Positions 1 to 11,058 of a stretch of DNA of 64,000 bases are shown here, piece by piece. Location of the stretch: assembly GCA_037974335.1 (NCBI GenBank), contig CM075760.1:46520138-46584137 (forward strand). Direction: 5' to 3'. Both the position numbers and the translations under genes were made by a program. Under the pieces are notes generated by a model that worked only from the letters and a program-made list of their open reading frames with translations, was not told the DNA's origin and made no database searches. How positions within the stretch are numbered: position 1 is the first letter of the stretch; the number at the start of each line of letters is the position of its first letter. The stretch comes from Prionace glauca (lineage: Eukaryota > Chordata > Chondrichthyes > Carcharhiniformes > Carcharhinidae).

Positions 1-273
1 AACTCAATCCCCATCAAGTTTAGAAGCCTTTTTCCGGGGACCTGTGGTCTGGGTTTATTTGATCCGAGGAGAGTTTTGCAGCTTCAGAGGAAGTGTATAC
101 TCAATGAAGAGATTTCACAAGGAAGTGACTGAGATCTTTAAAATAAACATTCACAATAGAACCCCCCAATGAACAGTGAACTACAGAATGTTTCCGTAAT
201 GCTGGAGTGTTTTTGTTACTATGAGCAAGCCAGAATTTGCTGCTGCTAATTTACAGAGCAAGGTTTCCTTCCC

Positions 274-717
274 GGAAAGTCCAGCAAGGGGCATGCGGGC
301 GGCAGGTTGTGGTGGGCTGCTCTTGGATGTTGCTTCGGGAGTTGCCTACTGCTTCATGTCGTTGGTGTGCGTAAACTGGACCATCTCGAGGGCATCATGA
401 CAGCTCAGAGACTATCTCTGTTGCTGTGCGGACACATGGATTTGGGCCTGTGTCCGTGGGAGTTTGCGCGTTCTCCCGTGGTTGCGTGGGTTTCCTCCGG
501 GTGCTCTGGTTTCCTCCCACACCCCAAAAATGTGCTTTTAGACTGATTGATTGGGTAACAAATTGTCCCTATATTGGACCTCCCTGATCCTCACACATTG
601 GGCATAGACTAAAATCATGAATAGGTCACTGACCATGGGACGGCGGCGCGGGCTCGTTGGGCCGAAGGGCCTGTTTCCCGTGCTGTGTTGTTCTTTGTTC
701 TTGTTCTTTGTTCTTTG
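274..717 (+). mobile_element. SINE-like insertion, 5'-shortened, copy A only
   Basis: The body shares tggtttcctccc-type and gggccgaagggcctgttt motifs with the tRNA-headed SINEs in this window and ends in a ttctttgttctttg tail. The head, however, begins agcaaggggcatgc and is not obviously tRNA-like. The corresponding site in copy B (about 19,630) is empty, so it inserted after the duplication. It matches the longer insertion at 5,610-6,174. Confidence 0.75.
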
Positions 718-1022
718 AACCCCATCTGGAAAAGTGCAGCAGTTCCACTGTCGAGGTGGTGAAAGCTCGAGGTGTTTCCTTTTAATATCAGCCAACTCAC
801 CACTGACTGATCTCACAGACTCAAAGAGGCACGATGACTGAAGTGGCCGGATACTGGAAACACTTGGGTGAAGGCTGATCCCAGGTTAATGAGGATTCTT
901 GCCTGGCTGACTGTTACATTGTGGCTGCATCTGCCCACGATTCTGTGCAGCAGACACGGTTTCAACCTATAGTTCAAGGCAGGTTTTGTACATCAGTCAG
1001 ACTGATTTCCATTACGATGAGG

Positions 1023-1335
1023 CTGAAAGCGCAGTGACACATGGCAGCGTCAGTCAGCTGCAGACTAGAGACAGTCAAAGTGGTGAATTTACTCGATGTC
1101 TGAAGCTCTCCAGAAAAACGGCTTTTAGCAAAATCTGTTATATCTTCAACAAATATCTAATTTTTCCTCAATATAAATAGACGCTGTTTCTCTGAGTGTT
1201 GCCGGTACCAGGATGAAACGTAGTTGATCATTGTAATATCATAGGTACAGGTTAAACTCAATGTTTCTTCTTCCGTCTTTCATCCAGAGGATAGCGACAG
1301 AGTGACAGAATCTCCATGAGTCAGATCTGAAAAAC
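1023..1335 (-). pseudogene. V segment pseudogene (TCR alpha/delta-like)
   Basis: Read on the minus strand, the V exon starts after a ttgaacag acceptor and gives FR1 HGDSVTLSLSS, then SLTCTYDIT, SSWYRQHSEKQ, LFILRKN and a SRFSGELQTSSKFTTLTVSSLQLTD framework. Both cysteines and the tryptophan are recognisable. Two in-frame stops, one in FR1 and one in CDR2, break it, and no clean heptamer follows the last cysteine. The homologue in copy B (19,931-20,245) shares the FR1 stop. The inverted copy at 31,926 has a better recombination signal. Its leader exon was not located. Confidence 0.8.
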
Positions 1336-1979
1336 CTGTTCAAACAGAAATAAATCAGACCGTCTGAATATTTAAAATTTAATTTTGAATCACGTTTGTA
1401 AAATTAAAGTAAATATGAAATGTGTTCGGTTCACAATTACTTGTTATGAATATTCTCCAAACAGCCCAAATGTTGAGCATTTCCTTTGCCTGTTCTGTAA
1501 AACAGGAATTGGATATTTGACAACATCCGTTTCAAACTTCACCCTGTATATTTTGCCTCGGGATGCTCTCACTGCATTTCCCTGTGTCCGCGGTGGTGCT
1601 GTGGGGTTAGTAGCTGGTGAGCCGGCAGCCAGTGAATGGATTCACTCTGAGCTGGGTTCAGTCAATGTTCTGATAGGGAGACTGGTTTCCTAGTTAGACA
1701 CGTGGGACGAGATTTGTAACCGGAAACATGGGGTTGCCGATGGGGTTTACTTATTCCGGCTTCAATTCTCCATCTCTGATTCCAGTAGAATCGACATCCG
1801 TGAGCGGATAAAGCTCGAGTCTCAGCTTCTTTCATCAGCTCGACAGAGAGACGCCACAGTTACAACTGGAGCTGGTTTTTGGCTCCTTGTTATTTCGTGT
1901 GAATATTATACACATATCCTAATTTTAAACTGAACTCCTTGGACAATTACTTGAGCAGGAATTTCATATGATCTGAAAA

Positions 1980-2312
1980 ATGTTCCGAATTTACAGATTC
2001 TCTTTGCTGCTTTTCACTCTGATCTTCACGGGAGTGACTGGAGCAGATGAGGTGATGCAGCTCCCTCGGTGGGAGGTTGTCAGCGAAGAGGAAACCATAT
2101 CCATCAACTGCACCACCACCACTACGTTTAACAGCTTGCATTGGTACAGACAGTCCCCGAATCAGCCACCCCAGCATCTGGTGATGGCCAGAAGAGAGAC
2201 CGATCAAAGCGAGAGGATCACTGCCTCAATCGGGGGAGGCTCCAAATTCAGTGCCCTGACTGTGAGAGACGCCAGAGTTACAGATACCGCCACCTATCTC
2301 TGTGCCGTGAGC
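1980..2312 (+). CDS. T-cell receptor-type V segment, single-exon leader plus V (copy A)
   Basis: This segment encodes an antigen-receptor variable domain that would be joined to downstream D/J segments in developing lymphocytes. Translation from ATG 1980 gives a 21-residue hydrophobic signal peptide (MFRIYRFSLLLFTLIFTGVTG) running straight into a mature V domain starting ADEV. There is no leader intron. Counting from that Ala, the first conserved Cys is residue 23 (TISINC). HWYRQ and TATYLCAVS follow. The reading frame leaves the V at a perfect heptamer at 2,313. The YLCAV ending fits TCR alpha/delta V better than immunoglobulin. The near-identical copy at 20,890 and the inverted one at 31,281 keep the same open leader-V structure, which argues against chance read-through. 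Chain assignment (alpha versus delta) is inferred. Confidence 0.88.
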
Positions 2313-2351
2313 CACAGTGTAACAAACACAGGGGGGTCCCATACAAAAACC
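2313..2351 (+). promoter_or_regulatory. 23-spacer recombination signal sequence
   Basis: Heptamer CACAGTG at 2,313-2,319, a spacer of exactly 23 bases, and nonamer ACAAAAACC at 2,343-2,351. Both elements match the RAG consensus perfectly. It directly abuts the V coding end. Confidence 0.95.
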
Positions 2352-2696
2352 TGCATCGACTGTGAGATCCACTCTGTGTGTCTGCAGTGTCGGCAGAGGG
2401 AGTGGTGGGATTATTTTAAAATAGTCAAAAAAAGGAAATGAGCGCAACTGAAAATAAAATATAGAATCTAATTATTAAAATTCCGTCAGAAATGAAGAGA
2501 GTTGAAAACAGAAATGGTGAAGAGGAAAGAGGGAGCATGTAAACTAAACTGAGTGATTGGAAAACAGGACAGAGGAAGTTTCAGTTATTGTCGGAGGAGT
2601 GGACAGAAAATGAGGAAGTTGTTGAAATAGAGATCGAGATTGAAAAGTACCGAGTGTAATAGACAGAGTAAAAATCAAGTGATATCATAAATAAAG

Positions 2697-2990
2697 AGGG
2701 GGTGGCTCCGTGATATTATCGCGAAACTATTAATCCAGAAACTCAGTTCGTGTTGGGGAGAGCCGGAATTCAGAATTTATTGATGACCATGAAACCATTG
2801 TCTGAAAACTCATCTGATTCACTCATGTCCTTTCGGGAAGGAAATCTGCCGCCCTTACCTGGTCTGGTCTACATGTGATTCCAGAGCCACAGCAATGTGG
2901 TTGACTCTCAACTGCTCTCGAAGGGCAAATAAGGATGGGCGATAAATGCTGGCCAGCCAGCGACGTCTAAGTCCTACTAGTAACTAATGT
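2697..2990 (+). mobile_element. tRNA-headed SINE, shared by both copies
   Basis: A worn tRNA-like head (ggtggctccgtgatattatc) leads into a body with gatgaccatgaaaccattgtc, gtctggtctacatgtgattc and gggcgataaatgctggcc. The same family occurs at 21,605-21,900, with its head reversed at 52,038-52,185 and its tail at 58,250-58,375. Presence at the same position in copies A and B shows it predates the duplication. Confidence 0.75.
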
Positions 2991-4526
2991 TTAGTATTTA
3001 CGAGATATTTAAACGGCTGAATTTTCTGAAACATATCTCCTAAAATTCGGGCACTGGAAGTTGCCCCATTGATAAATTTGCACTTTGCTCGTTATCCCAA
3101 CATTGAAAGTTTCAGAACTTCCGTCAGGGGCGCACTGGTTACTAACTCTTCGCTGTTCTGAATTGAAAATATGAAGAAATAACAGCAGCATTGTCAGCTG
3201 TCTTTGCTGCTGGCGCTCTGACCCATATTGACTGCCTTCTGTAATTGGGCATGTTATTCTCTCGTCCGGGGTTTGTTGGACCTGCAGCGCAGTGGGAGGG
3301 GGAATTTCTGCCCCAAAAGTGGGTGTTTCCGTCTGCAGAGTTACAGACACAGCATGCGTCATATGATACAGACTCTCTCTCAACCTGTTCATTCTATTGC
3401 TTAATATTGGGTATCTCCTTCTCAGGAGAACTCTCACCCCATCCACCCACCACCGTCCAACCCACCCTATCGCTATAAAATAAATCAAATAATGCAACAA
3501 TTTATGGACTGAATATGATAAATGCGGGAAACCAAATGTCCCCATCTGGCGGGATTGTTCAGATAGGTGAATGAATGCAATTCTGTAACTAACAGACATA
3601 CAACTCAGTTCATGAAAATGCTGCCTCTGTTTAACCCATAGCAAAACAAAAACTAGAGGAAATGAGCCAGAAAATAAGAAGTAATTATTATTTTACTGAA
3701 TCAAAGGAGAGAAAGGACTCGGGTCAGAAGGAGAAGAAGCTGCCAATGACATTAAACATATCAATAATCAAATATTTACTCACAACACAGATTTCAGAAA
3801 GCAAGGCTACAAGTCTAACGCTGAACACACCATTCTCGTGAGCACAGTTCGCAACACTTGGATCAGTTTATTGATTCTTCGTTCGTTTCGTGTTAACCTC
3901 AGAGACAGTGTGTGAGAGAGATTGGGAAAGATAGAGTTGGGTTGAGAATGTGCAGTGCTGAGCGGGAGACTCTTTCCTCTTTCAGTGTTAACCTGACAGA
4001 CAGTGTGTGAGACACTGGAGAACGTGGAGTTGGGATAAGGAAGCACAGTGTTGAGGGAAGTGCCACTTGACCAACTGGGGCATTTTCACCCCCACACCGG
4101 ACAGAGCAGAATCTCTGTTTAGAAGACTTCTACCCGATCAATTCAAGTTTGGAAAAGGTTAAAAAGAAACAGAGTTAATCCGGTTGGTCTCGCAGGGGGT
4201 GAATGGATGGCAGCATTTCAGGCTAACTCTATGAAAGTGGAGGGAGCGATTCGAAGACTTGTGTTTTGAGCAGACGATGTTAGAAATTGCGATGATCTAT
4301 GCCAATCTGTAATGTAGAAGTAATTTACCAAGATATTTAATGTTTGGGCAGTAAACGGAATGAGAAATATATATATAATTAATATTGAAAGCAAGCTGTT
4401 GGTTAGGAATAAGTGGATACCCTTCAGCAGAGACAGTACGCGAGCAAAGGGCCGAATGGCATCTGTTTGTTCTTTAAGACGCTATAATTCTCAGACGATG
4501 AACTGCTCTGTTCATTTAGAAGGATA
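2991..4526. other. Intergenic, no gene seen
   Basis: No V segment, gene or full mobile element was recognised. The sequence is repeated almost unchanged in copy B (about 21,900-23,450), and its right part is repeated in reverse in 29,741-30,200. Open frames on either strand look like chance. Confidence 0.6.
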
Positions 4527-4653
4527 GTAAAAAGTCTGGCAACACCAGGTTTTAGTCCAACCGATTTATTTGAAATAAATCGGTTGGACTAAAACCTGGT
4601 GTTGTCAGACTTTTTACTGTGTTTACGCCAGTCCAACGCCGGCATACCCACAT
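4527..4653 (+). mobile_element. Penelope-like hairpin insertion with 14-bp target duplication
   Basis: The insert begins gtaaaaagtctgg and folds on itself: an arm of about 45 bases ending gatttatttg is followed by its complement aaataaatcgg. A further 39-base tail (tgtgtttacgccagtccaac and on) follows. These are the terminal sequences of the element at 14,985-18,739. Flanking copies of catttagaaggata at 4,513-4,526 and 4,654-4,667 form a 14-bp target duplication. Copy B has one empty site near 23,443. Confidence 0.88.
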
Positions 4654-4987
4654 CATTTAGAAGGATAACAGAGCACAGCCGTTGTGAAACAATGTACTCT
4701 GCTGCTGCACACAGGGTGCAGAGAGGGCCGGGGGGTCATTGACGGTTCAAGTGGACAATGGCTTGAGAAACAACCGATCTCTCGGTGGCACCGTGAGCAA
4801 CGTCAGAGACCGACATCCCATAATAGTCCAATCGGTGACAATGTGGACCCTCAGTCTCACATTGAAGGGGGGAATGGAAAACTCTCGCCTCTCCTTTCCC
4901 TTCCCACATTTCAGAGTCCAGGCGCCGGCTGCAAGTCCCAGTCTGAAAATCAGACCCGGATTGATCTTCTTGTGCACCTTTATTATC

Positions 4988-5505
4988 ATGAAGCAAATCC
5001 CTCCCACTGCCCCCCTCCCAACCAAATACCTGTTTCCTCTTGGAGCTCTGACCCTGCTGCTATTGTGTGAGTTGATTTTTCTAATCAGATCTGTTGTTTT
5101 TAACAATTTCTTCACACCATGTAGTTTGTGAGTGATCTTTGTTCATAGCCGGTCAGTGTCATAGAACATAGAACATTACAGCGCAGTACAGGCCCTTCGG
5201 CCCTCGACGTTGTGCCGACCAGTGGAACCAATCTAATGACCCTCTAACCTGAACTATTCCAAAGTTACCCATATGCCTATCCACTGACCATTTGAACGCC
5301 CTTAAAGTTGGCGAGTCCACAACTGCTGCAGGCAGGGCATTCCACACCCTTACTACCCTCTGAGTAAAGAACTACCCTCGGAGTAAAGAGTGTCAGAGCT
5401 CCCAACATGAGCAGGCTGGTTCGATCGGGTTGAACCTAGCAGTCGGCGCTCCGTTTTTACAAACGACACCATATCCTGGTACAGACAGAACTCCCACTCG
5501 CCTGA
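4988..5505 (+). pseudogene. V segment pseudogene with intact leader exon
   Basis: The leader exon, 4,988-5,066, encodes MKQIPPTAPLPTKYLFPLGA and a run of leucines, and ends in phase 1 at a GTGAGT donor. It is homologous to the leader of the intact minus-strand V at 12,601-13,028. Exon 2 starts after ttgttcatag (about 5,150) but is split by a CR1 fragment at 5,160-5,390. It resumes with cagagctccca and reaches SVFTNDTISWYRQNS. The first conserved Cys codon reads Ser, there is an in-frame stop before it, and the exon is cut off at about 5,505 by a Penelope tail. Copy B has the same broken arrangement, so the damage predates the duplication. Confidence 0.78.
5160..5390 (-). mobile_element. CR1-type LINE 3' fragment (family A), inside a V exon
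   Basis: The sequence catagaacatagaacattac, cccttcggccctcgacgttg and the following part match the 3' ends of the CR1 copies at 6,704 and 61,050. It is heavily 5'-truncated. It is shared with copy B (23,950-24,175). Confidence 0.85.
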
Positions 5506-5595
5506 TAAAGGGGCAGCGCTCCGAAAGCTACTGGTTTGTGCTACCAAATAAATCTATTGGACTTTAATTTGGTGTTATGAGACTTCAAACACTGA
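5505..5595 (+). mobile_element. Penelope-like 3' tail fragment with a hammerhead-like core
   Basis: The run cctgataaaggggcagcgct, ccgaaagcta, then ctattggactttaatttggtg matches the tail of Penelope-like elements in the window (14,772-14,890, and divergently 18,640-18,739). The same fragment ends the V remnant in copy B near 24,290. Confidence 0.7.
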
Positions 5596-5609
5596 CAGGG
5601 ACTACTTTG

Positions 5610-6174
5610 TCTACATATAGGGGGATATAGCAGGTCTTACTATACATTGTAGGCTTGGGATTCCGTTTTTGCCTCAGGGATGTAGAGTCTTCGCCTGTTT
5701 AATAATGAATTTTTGTCTCCACAGGCATTTAAGTCCACCTTGTTGACCAGCAAGGGGCATGCATGCGGCAGGTTGTGGTGGGCTGCTCTTGGATGTTGCT
5801 TCGGGAGTTGCCTATTGCTTCATGTCGTTGGTGTGCTTAAACTGGACCATCTCAAGGGCAACATGACAGCTCAGAGACTATCTCTGTTGCTGTGTGGACA
5901 CATGGATTTGGGCCTGTGTCCGTGGGAGTTTGTGCGTTCTCCCCATGGTTGCGTGGGTTTCCTCCGGGTGCTCCGGTTTCCTCCCACATCCCAAAAATGT
6001 GCTTTTAGGCTGATTGATTGGGTAACAAATTGTCCCTATATTGGACCTCCCTGATCCTCGCACATTAGGCGTAGACTAAAATCTTGAATAGGTCACTGAG
6101 ACAATGGGACGGCGGCGCGGGCTCGTTGGGCCGAAGGGCCTGTTTCTCGTGCTGTGTTGTTCTTTGTTCTTTAT
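5610..6174 (+). mobile_element. SINE-like insertion, long form, copy A only
   Basis: Comparison with the empty site in copy B (gactactttgttttgtatcag, about 24,390) shows that about 565 bases were inserted. The 3' part matches 274-717, including the ggcgcgggctcgttgggccg motif and a ttgttctttgttcttt tail. The first roughly 130 bases (ctacatataggg onward) occur only here. No clear tRNA A/B boxes were seen in the head. Confidence 0.72.
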
Positions 6175-6601
6175 TTTGTATCGGTATTGCTATATCAAAC
6201 AATATCGATATAAAATGTTCTGGTTCCAAGTAACATGATGGACTTAAAACACATTTTATTATTTATCACAATGAAACTTGCAGATTAACCAGTTGTTGAA
6301 TGGGGAGGCAAGATATATTTCCCTGTCTGAAAGAGGATTTCATAAACCACAAAGTTACAAAGTGAGGGAACATGAAATGGAAATACGCAGCCCATTCATT
6401 ATTCCATCCCCTGTTATGAAGTAGATGTTTCAGCTAAACATTCATCCTCTGCCGCACCATAGCTGATGTCCCAAACATGATTGAAAACAAACCATTATGT
6501 TGCTGTAAGGATGAATGCTGTCATTCTCCATGAGGAAACAGAGCCATCAAGACTCAGGGGACCGGTCGTTGCCTGAAATGACGCCTGAAGAGGAATGTAA
6601 T

Positions 6602-8057
6602 GGGCGGCACGGTAGCACAGTGGTTAGCACTGCTGCTTCACAGCTCCAGGGTCCTGGGTTCGATTCCCGGCTCGGGTCACTGCCTGTGTGGAGTTTGCAC
6701 ATTAGAACATAGAACATTACAGCACAAACAGGCCCTTCGGCCCTCGAGTTGCGCCGATCGCATCAACCCCACCAATCTATAGACCTATCTATAACCCCCA
6801 ATCCCATTAAACCCCATATACTCATCCAGAAGTCTTTTAAAAGACCCCAGCGAGTTCGCCTCCACCACCGACGACGGCAGCCGATTCCAATCACTCACTA
6901 CCCTCTGAGTGAAAAACTTACCCCTAACATCACCTCTGTACTTCCCTCCCCGCACCTTAAATCTGTGTCCTCTCGTAGCGACCATTTCAACCCGGGGAAA
7001 TAGCCTCTGAGAGTCCACCCTATCTATTCCTCTCAACATTTTATAAACTTCTATCAGGTCGCCTCTCAACCTTCGCCTCTCCAGGGAAAAGAGTCCCAGC
7101 TCCCTCAACCTATCTTCATAAGGCATGCCTCCCAGTCCAGGCAACATCCTTGTAAATCTCCTCTGCACCCTTTCAATAGCTTCTACGTCTTTCCTATAGT
7201 GAGGCGACCAGAACTGCGCACAGTACTCCAAATGAGGCCTGACGAGGGTCCTGTAAAGTTGCAGCATTACCTCCCGACTCCTAAACTCAATCCCTCGATT
7301 AATGAAGGCCAGTACACCATACGCCTTCTTGACCACCTCCTCCACCTGCGAGGCCGATTTAAGAGTCCTGTGAACCCGGACCCCGAGATCCTTCTGTTCT
7401 TCAACGCTACTAAGACCCCTGCCCTTAATAGTGTACTCGTTCATCCCGTTGGTTCTGCCGAAATGGACTACTACACATTTATCCGCGTTGAAGTCCATCT
7501 GCCACTTCTCCGCCCATTCCTGCATCCTATCTATGTCCTGCTGCAACTTTTGACATCCTTCCAGACCATCCACAACACCGCCGACCTTCGTGTCATCAGC
7601 GAATTTGCTAACCCATCCCTCCACTTCCTCATCCAGGTCATTTATGAAAATGACAAACAACAAGGGTCCCAGAACAGATCCCTGGGGCACCCCACTGGTG
7701 ACTGACCTCCATTCCGATAAAGACCCATCCACAACTACTCTCTGCCTTCTGCAGGCAAGCCAGTTCTGGATCCACAAGGCCAAAGGCCCTTGGATCCCAT
7801 GCCCTCTCACCTCTCACATTCTCCTCATGTCTGCGTGGGTTTTATTCGGGTGCTCTGGTTTCCTCCCACAGTCCAAAGATGTGCGGGTTCGGTTCATTGG
7901 CTATGCTAAAATTGCCCCTTAGTATCCTGGGATGTGTAGGTCAGAGGGATTAGCAGGTAAAATGTGTAGGGATATGGGGATAGGGTCTGGGTGGGATTGT
8001 GTTCGGTGCAGACTCGATGGGCCGAAGGGCCTGTTTCTGCACTGTAGGGTTCTATGG
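6602..8057 (+). mobile_element. tRNA-derived SINE, split by a CR1 insertion, copy A only
   Basis: The left half (6,602-6,703) starts gggcggcacggtagcacag and has an A-box-like tagcacagtggttagc and a perfect B box ggttcgattcc (6,657-6,667). The right half (7,821-8,057) continues gtgggttttattcgggtgct and ends gttctatgg. The flanking 4-base repeat taat (6,598-6,601 and 8,058-8,061) and the empty site in copy B mark a post-duplication insertion. Confidence 0.9.
6704..7814 (-). mobile_element. CR1-type LINE (family A), 5'-truncated, nested in the SINE
   Basis: The minus strand is open from about 7,810 to 6,785 and encodes the second half of a non-LTR reverse transcriptase. It shows SGVPQGSVLGPLLFVIFIND, FADDTKVGG, then the C-terminal QLYRTLVRPHLEYCAQFWSP and RRFTRMLPG blocks. 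The FADD catalytic motif is intact. The fingers and any endonuclease are missing. The repeat cacatt at 6,698-6,703 and 7,815-7,820 brackets it. The long uninterrupted frame suggests a young insertion. Confidence 0.93.
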
Positions 8058-8318
8058 TAATCCTTTGTACTGGGATGACCAAATTCATTTTTATGCTATT
8101 GTCCTTCCGCCAAGAGGCCGAATTGGAAATGAATGAACTGTGAGTTCATTACTTGAATTGGAGATCAAAGGAGCTTGAAACCAATTGGATGTTATCTGAT
8201 GATGTTTTCAGTGGTGAACCAATCAGCGTGGGCCCGGATATGACTCATCCTCTTCCCAGCTCTTGACTAAAACACTTCAACCCATTCTGGTCAAATCCGC
8301 TTCCAGCTCTCTGCAAAC

Positions 8319-9233
8319 ATGTCTCCTGTTACTTTGTATGTATTCATCATAGCGACTGTTCTTTTAACCGGTAGGTTCACAAGTTGCTCATTTCTGTGTT
8401 ATACATCACTACCACATAATATACTCTGTCAGGCGGTTCGCTCAATGCAAGTGGGAGTGGCTGGGTGATCACGGAATGGATTGATCACAACATCGAAAAA
8501 TTATCAGGATCTCGCAGGTCTCAACGCTGAGCATTGTTGGGATTAGGCACAATTCCCTCCTGGAATGAGAATGAGTTGGGCTCAGATTGAAGCTCCTCTG
8601 ATACCAGTGAATGAGTTTGGCAAACACCACATTTCAAACAGACAGACCGTGAGCTGTTTCCAGTTATAGGAACTGAAGGCGAGGAACTGATCTTTAGAAA
8701 GAACGGAATGTTTATGGTGGAAGTTTTATTTAAACGCTACAAACACGTCCTCTTTCCAGCGGCTGAACTGTGAAATATATATGTTGTTGTGCTGTGTGAC
8801 TTCTTTCTGAGATTATTGTTCAAGAATACGGCAGATTCTGGGGGTGAGGGGTGGGGTTGGGGGGCTCGGGGTGGGCTTGGGGGCAGAGTGAAATCGAATT
8901 GTTTGGTTTAATATTTCTTTGCTTTCTTACAGGACATTGTGGAGGAGATTCTGTTTCACAGACACCGGCTGCAGTCACCGTCACTGAAGGAGATGTTGTT
9001 CAGTTACTCTGTAATTACACAGCTACAAGTGGTAACATTGCTTATTTATTCTGGTACCGTCAGTATTCCAGCGGGTCCATGGAGTTTCTGCTGAGGAGAG
9101 ACAGATACAACACAGAGGCATCCCCAGGGGACCGTTTTTCAGCGGAGCTCAATGAAACAACCCGCACCGTCCCGCTGCAAGTGTCTGAAACAGAGCTGAC
9201 AGACTCCGGGGTGTATTACTGCGCACTGAGACC
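8319..9233 (+). CDS. T-cell receptor-type V segment, two exons (copy A)
   Basis: Exon 1 (8,319-8,370) encodes the signal peptide MSPVTLYVFIIATVLLT and ends in phase 1 at a GTAGGT donor. Exon 2 (8,933-9,233) follows the acceptor ttcttacag. The mature V starts near GGDSVSQTPAAVTVTEGD and has the first Cys in VQLLC, FWYRQYSSGSMEFLL, a DRFSAELNE framework and the second Cys in SGVYYCALRP. The stretch just before exon 2 is also open, but that is intron read-through, not protein. A CCAAT motif at 8,219 and ATGACTCAT at 8,240 lie in the likely promoter and the TGACTCA core is kept in copy B. The YYCALRP ending resembles TCR delta or alpha V; the choice between them is not settled. Confidence 0.92.
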
Positions 9234-9272
9234 CACAGAGACTCAGAGCTGGGCTGAACCTGTACAAAAACT
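9234..9272 (+). promoter_or_regulatory. 23-spacer recombination signal sequence
   Basis: Heptamer CACAGAG at 9,234-9,240 (one mismatch to CACAGTG), spacer 9,241-9,263 (23 bases), nonamer ACAAAAACT at 9,264-9,272 (one mismatch). The first three heptamer bases, which matter most for cutting, are intact. Confidence 0.93.
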
Positions 9273-9557
9273 CTCAGAGCCTCACGCAACGTAACGGAGC
9301 GTGAGGCAAACATTGGATCAGAGTGAGTCTGAAATGAAACCTGAAATCGTAGCGATTTCTCATTTTTTACTGAGAATATTTTTATGAATAACAAATATAT
9401 TACAAAATTAAAACACCGGGACACTTAAAAGAATGAGGTTGAGAATATTTTTGTAAATTTTAATATCCCGAAGTGTTTTATGTAATAAACACAGCAGCTA
9501 TTTTTGGACTCACAATGATATCATTTCATTCAGTAATATTGTAGTGCTCTGTCTGTA

Positions 9558-9859
9558 TCAGTCATTGTGATTGGTGAACACATTCCGAACAGGATGTTTC
9601 TCTTGCTGTTTTTGGAAACAGTGACCATGTGGCACCTCCACCTGAGAGGGAAGACGGTACCCCAGATTTAACAGGTCATCGAGAGGCTGACAGCTCTGAC
9701 GGTGCAGCATTTCTAAACACTGCGCTGTCTCCTCGGTAAGTTCCCAGAGTGTTGTTCCGGATAGACTGCCGGTTTCTCCTGGAGGGGAAAGAATTTCTGA
9801 AGGGACTGGAGACCGAATCCGGGAAGTCCCAGTGCGTGGTGACCATCCATTAACGTATT
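9558..9859 (-). other. Conserved exon-like open frame of unknown origin (copy A)
   Basis: On the minus strand a t-rich ccag acceptor precedes a frame open for about 100 codons. It contains SPVPSEILSPPGETGSLSGT, LTEETAQCLEMLHRQSCQ and YRLPSQVEVPHGHCFQK and ends TNHND then stop. Copy B (26,333-26,634) keeps the same frame and stop with only a few changes. It is not a V domain and I do not recognise a family. It could be a true exon, part of an old gene fragment, or a frame that has stayed open only because the duplication is recent. Confidence 0.35.
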
Positions 9860-11058
9860 CTGGAAAAAAAAAACTGAAATAACGAAAATGATATTAAAAA
9901 TAAACATTATCGGTTCCCCTGGAAACAGAAAGACAATGAACGCAACCTGTGCAAACAGGTATCCCTCGAAAAACGAGATCGAACTTTTACTGATGTAGTG
10001 CCTTTCACAGACTCCAGAGGTCAAATGGGACTTGCGAACCGAAGGAATTTCATTTTCATTATAGTTGTTGTGGTTACAAACTTCATCACTGCAGAAGGCA
10101 GTGGAAATGTTTAATTCTCAATCAGAAATTCTCGTCACTCTGACCCTGGAGCAAAGGGATTGGGGAATTTAAGTATGTGCCGGTTACATTGAACTTGTCA
10201 CAAATTTGAACCAAAGAATAGACATCTTTCCCTCTCTCTCTTTCCTCCCATCCTCACTCTTTCTCTTTCTGCTACATTGAGAAGCCATATTGACGATCCA
10301 TGTTGCCCTAAACGTCGTACTCAGACTACCGAGTGATATTAGAATACAATGCTCTATAGAGATCACTCTCTAATTTCCTGTCCGCACCACCCGCCCCCCC
10401 TTCATTCCTCCAGGCATCATGCCCTGACGTGGCGCTAGGTGACTACAGACTTCCATTACATTGCTCCATGATTCTGCCTGACAAATTACTGCAGTGGCTT
10501 TCATTACCTCCTGCAGTATGTGTGAGCAGGAAACTCTCCTGTTCTCACTACCTGCCATTAAGCATACTGAAAGAATTCAGGCCCTGATATTCAACATTTG
10601 GTGGCGAGGTGAAGAACACACCTCAGTAGCCAAAAGACTGCAAAGCGGTTTCAAACCCAAAACTTCTTGTCCAGAAGATCTTCTGTGCTGGGTCTTCCGT
10701 AATTCACTTACAAGCTCTTGCTCTAAATACACTGCGGTTTGTGGTGTGAAGACGCACAGATATTTCCTGTAACTCCAGCTGTCACCTGTTACAGGGGGAA
10801 CTGACGGTTCTACAAGGTTTAACGAAAGCGGACGTCATCAGTGAAGCAATGATCCTCTATGTTGTTCTCGAATATTGTTACATGATATCGCTGGGTTTAT
10901 ATTGCAGCAGTTTATTATGGGTTTTATTACATCAATGTTACTTTTCTATATCTGATACCTTTATTATTGTTTTTAGTTTTCTCCATTTGTTGCTTGATAT
11001 TGATACAAGACCATTTGTCTCAGTTTTCTGATTCGTCAAGGAGTAATTTGTATATTTC
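9860..11058. other. Intergenic, duplicated, no gene seen
   Basis: A pyrimidine-rich tract with ctttccctctctctctttcc lies near 10,225. The remainder aligns with 26,640-27,920 in copy B. No V segment, signal or mobile element was recognised. Confidence 0.55.

Noticed and set aside
8851-8932. Open frame starting MGLGGSGW upstream of the V at 8,933
   Set aside because: It is intron read-through. A good acceptor at 8,932 and a phase-matched leader exon at 8,319-8,370 give a normal signal peptide, and the same holds in copy B.
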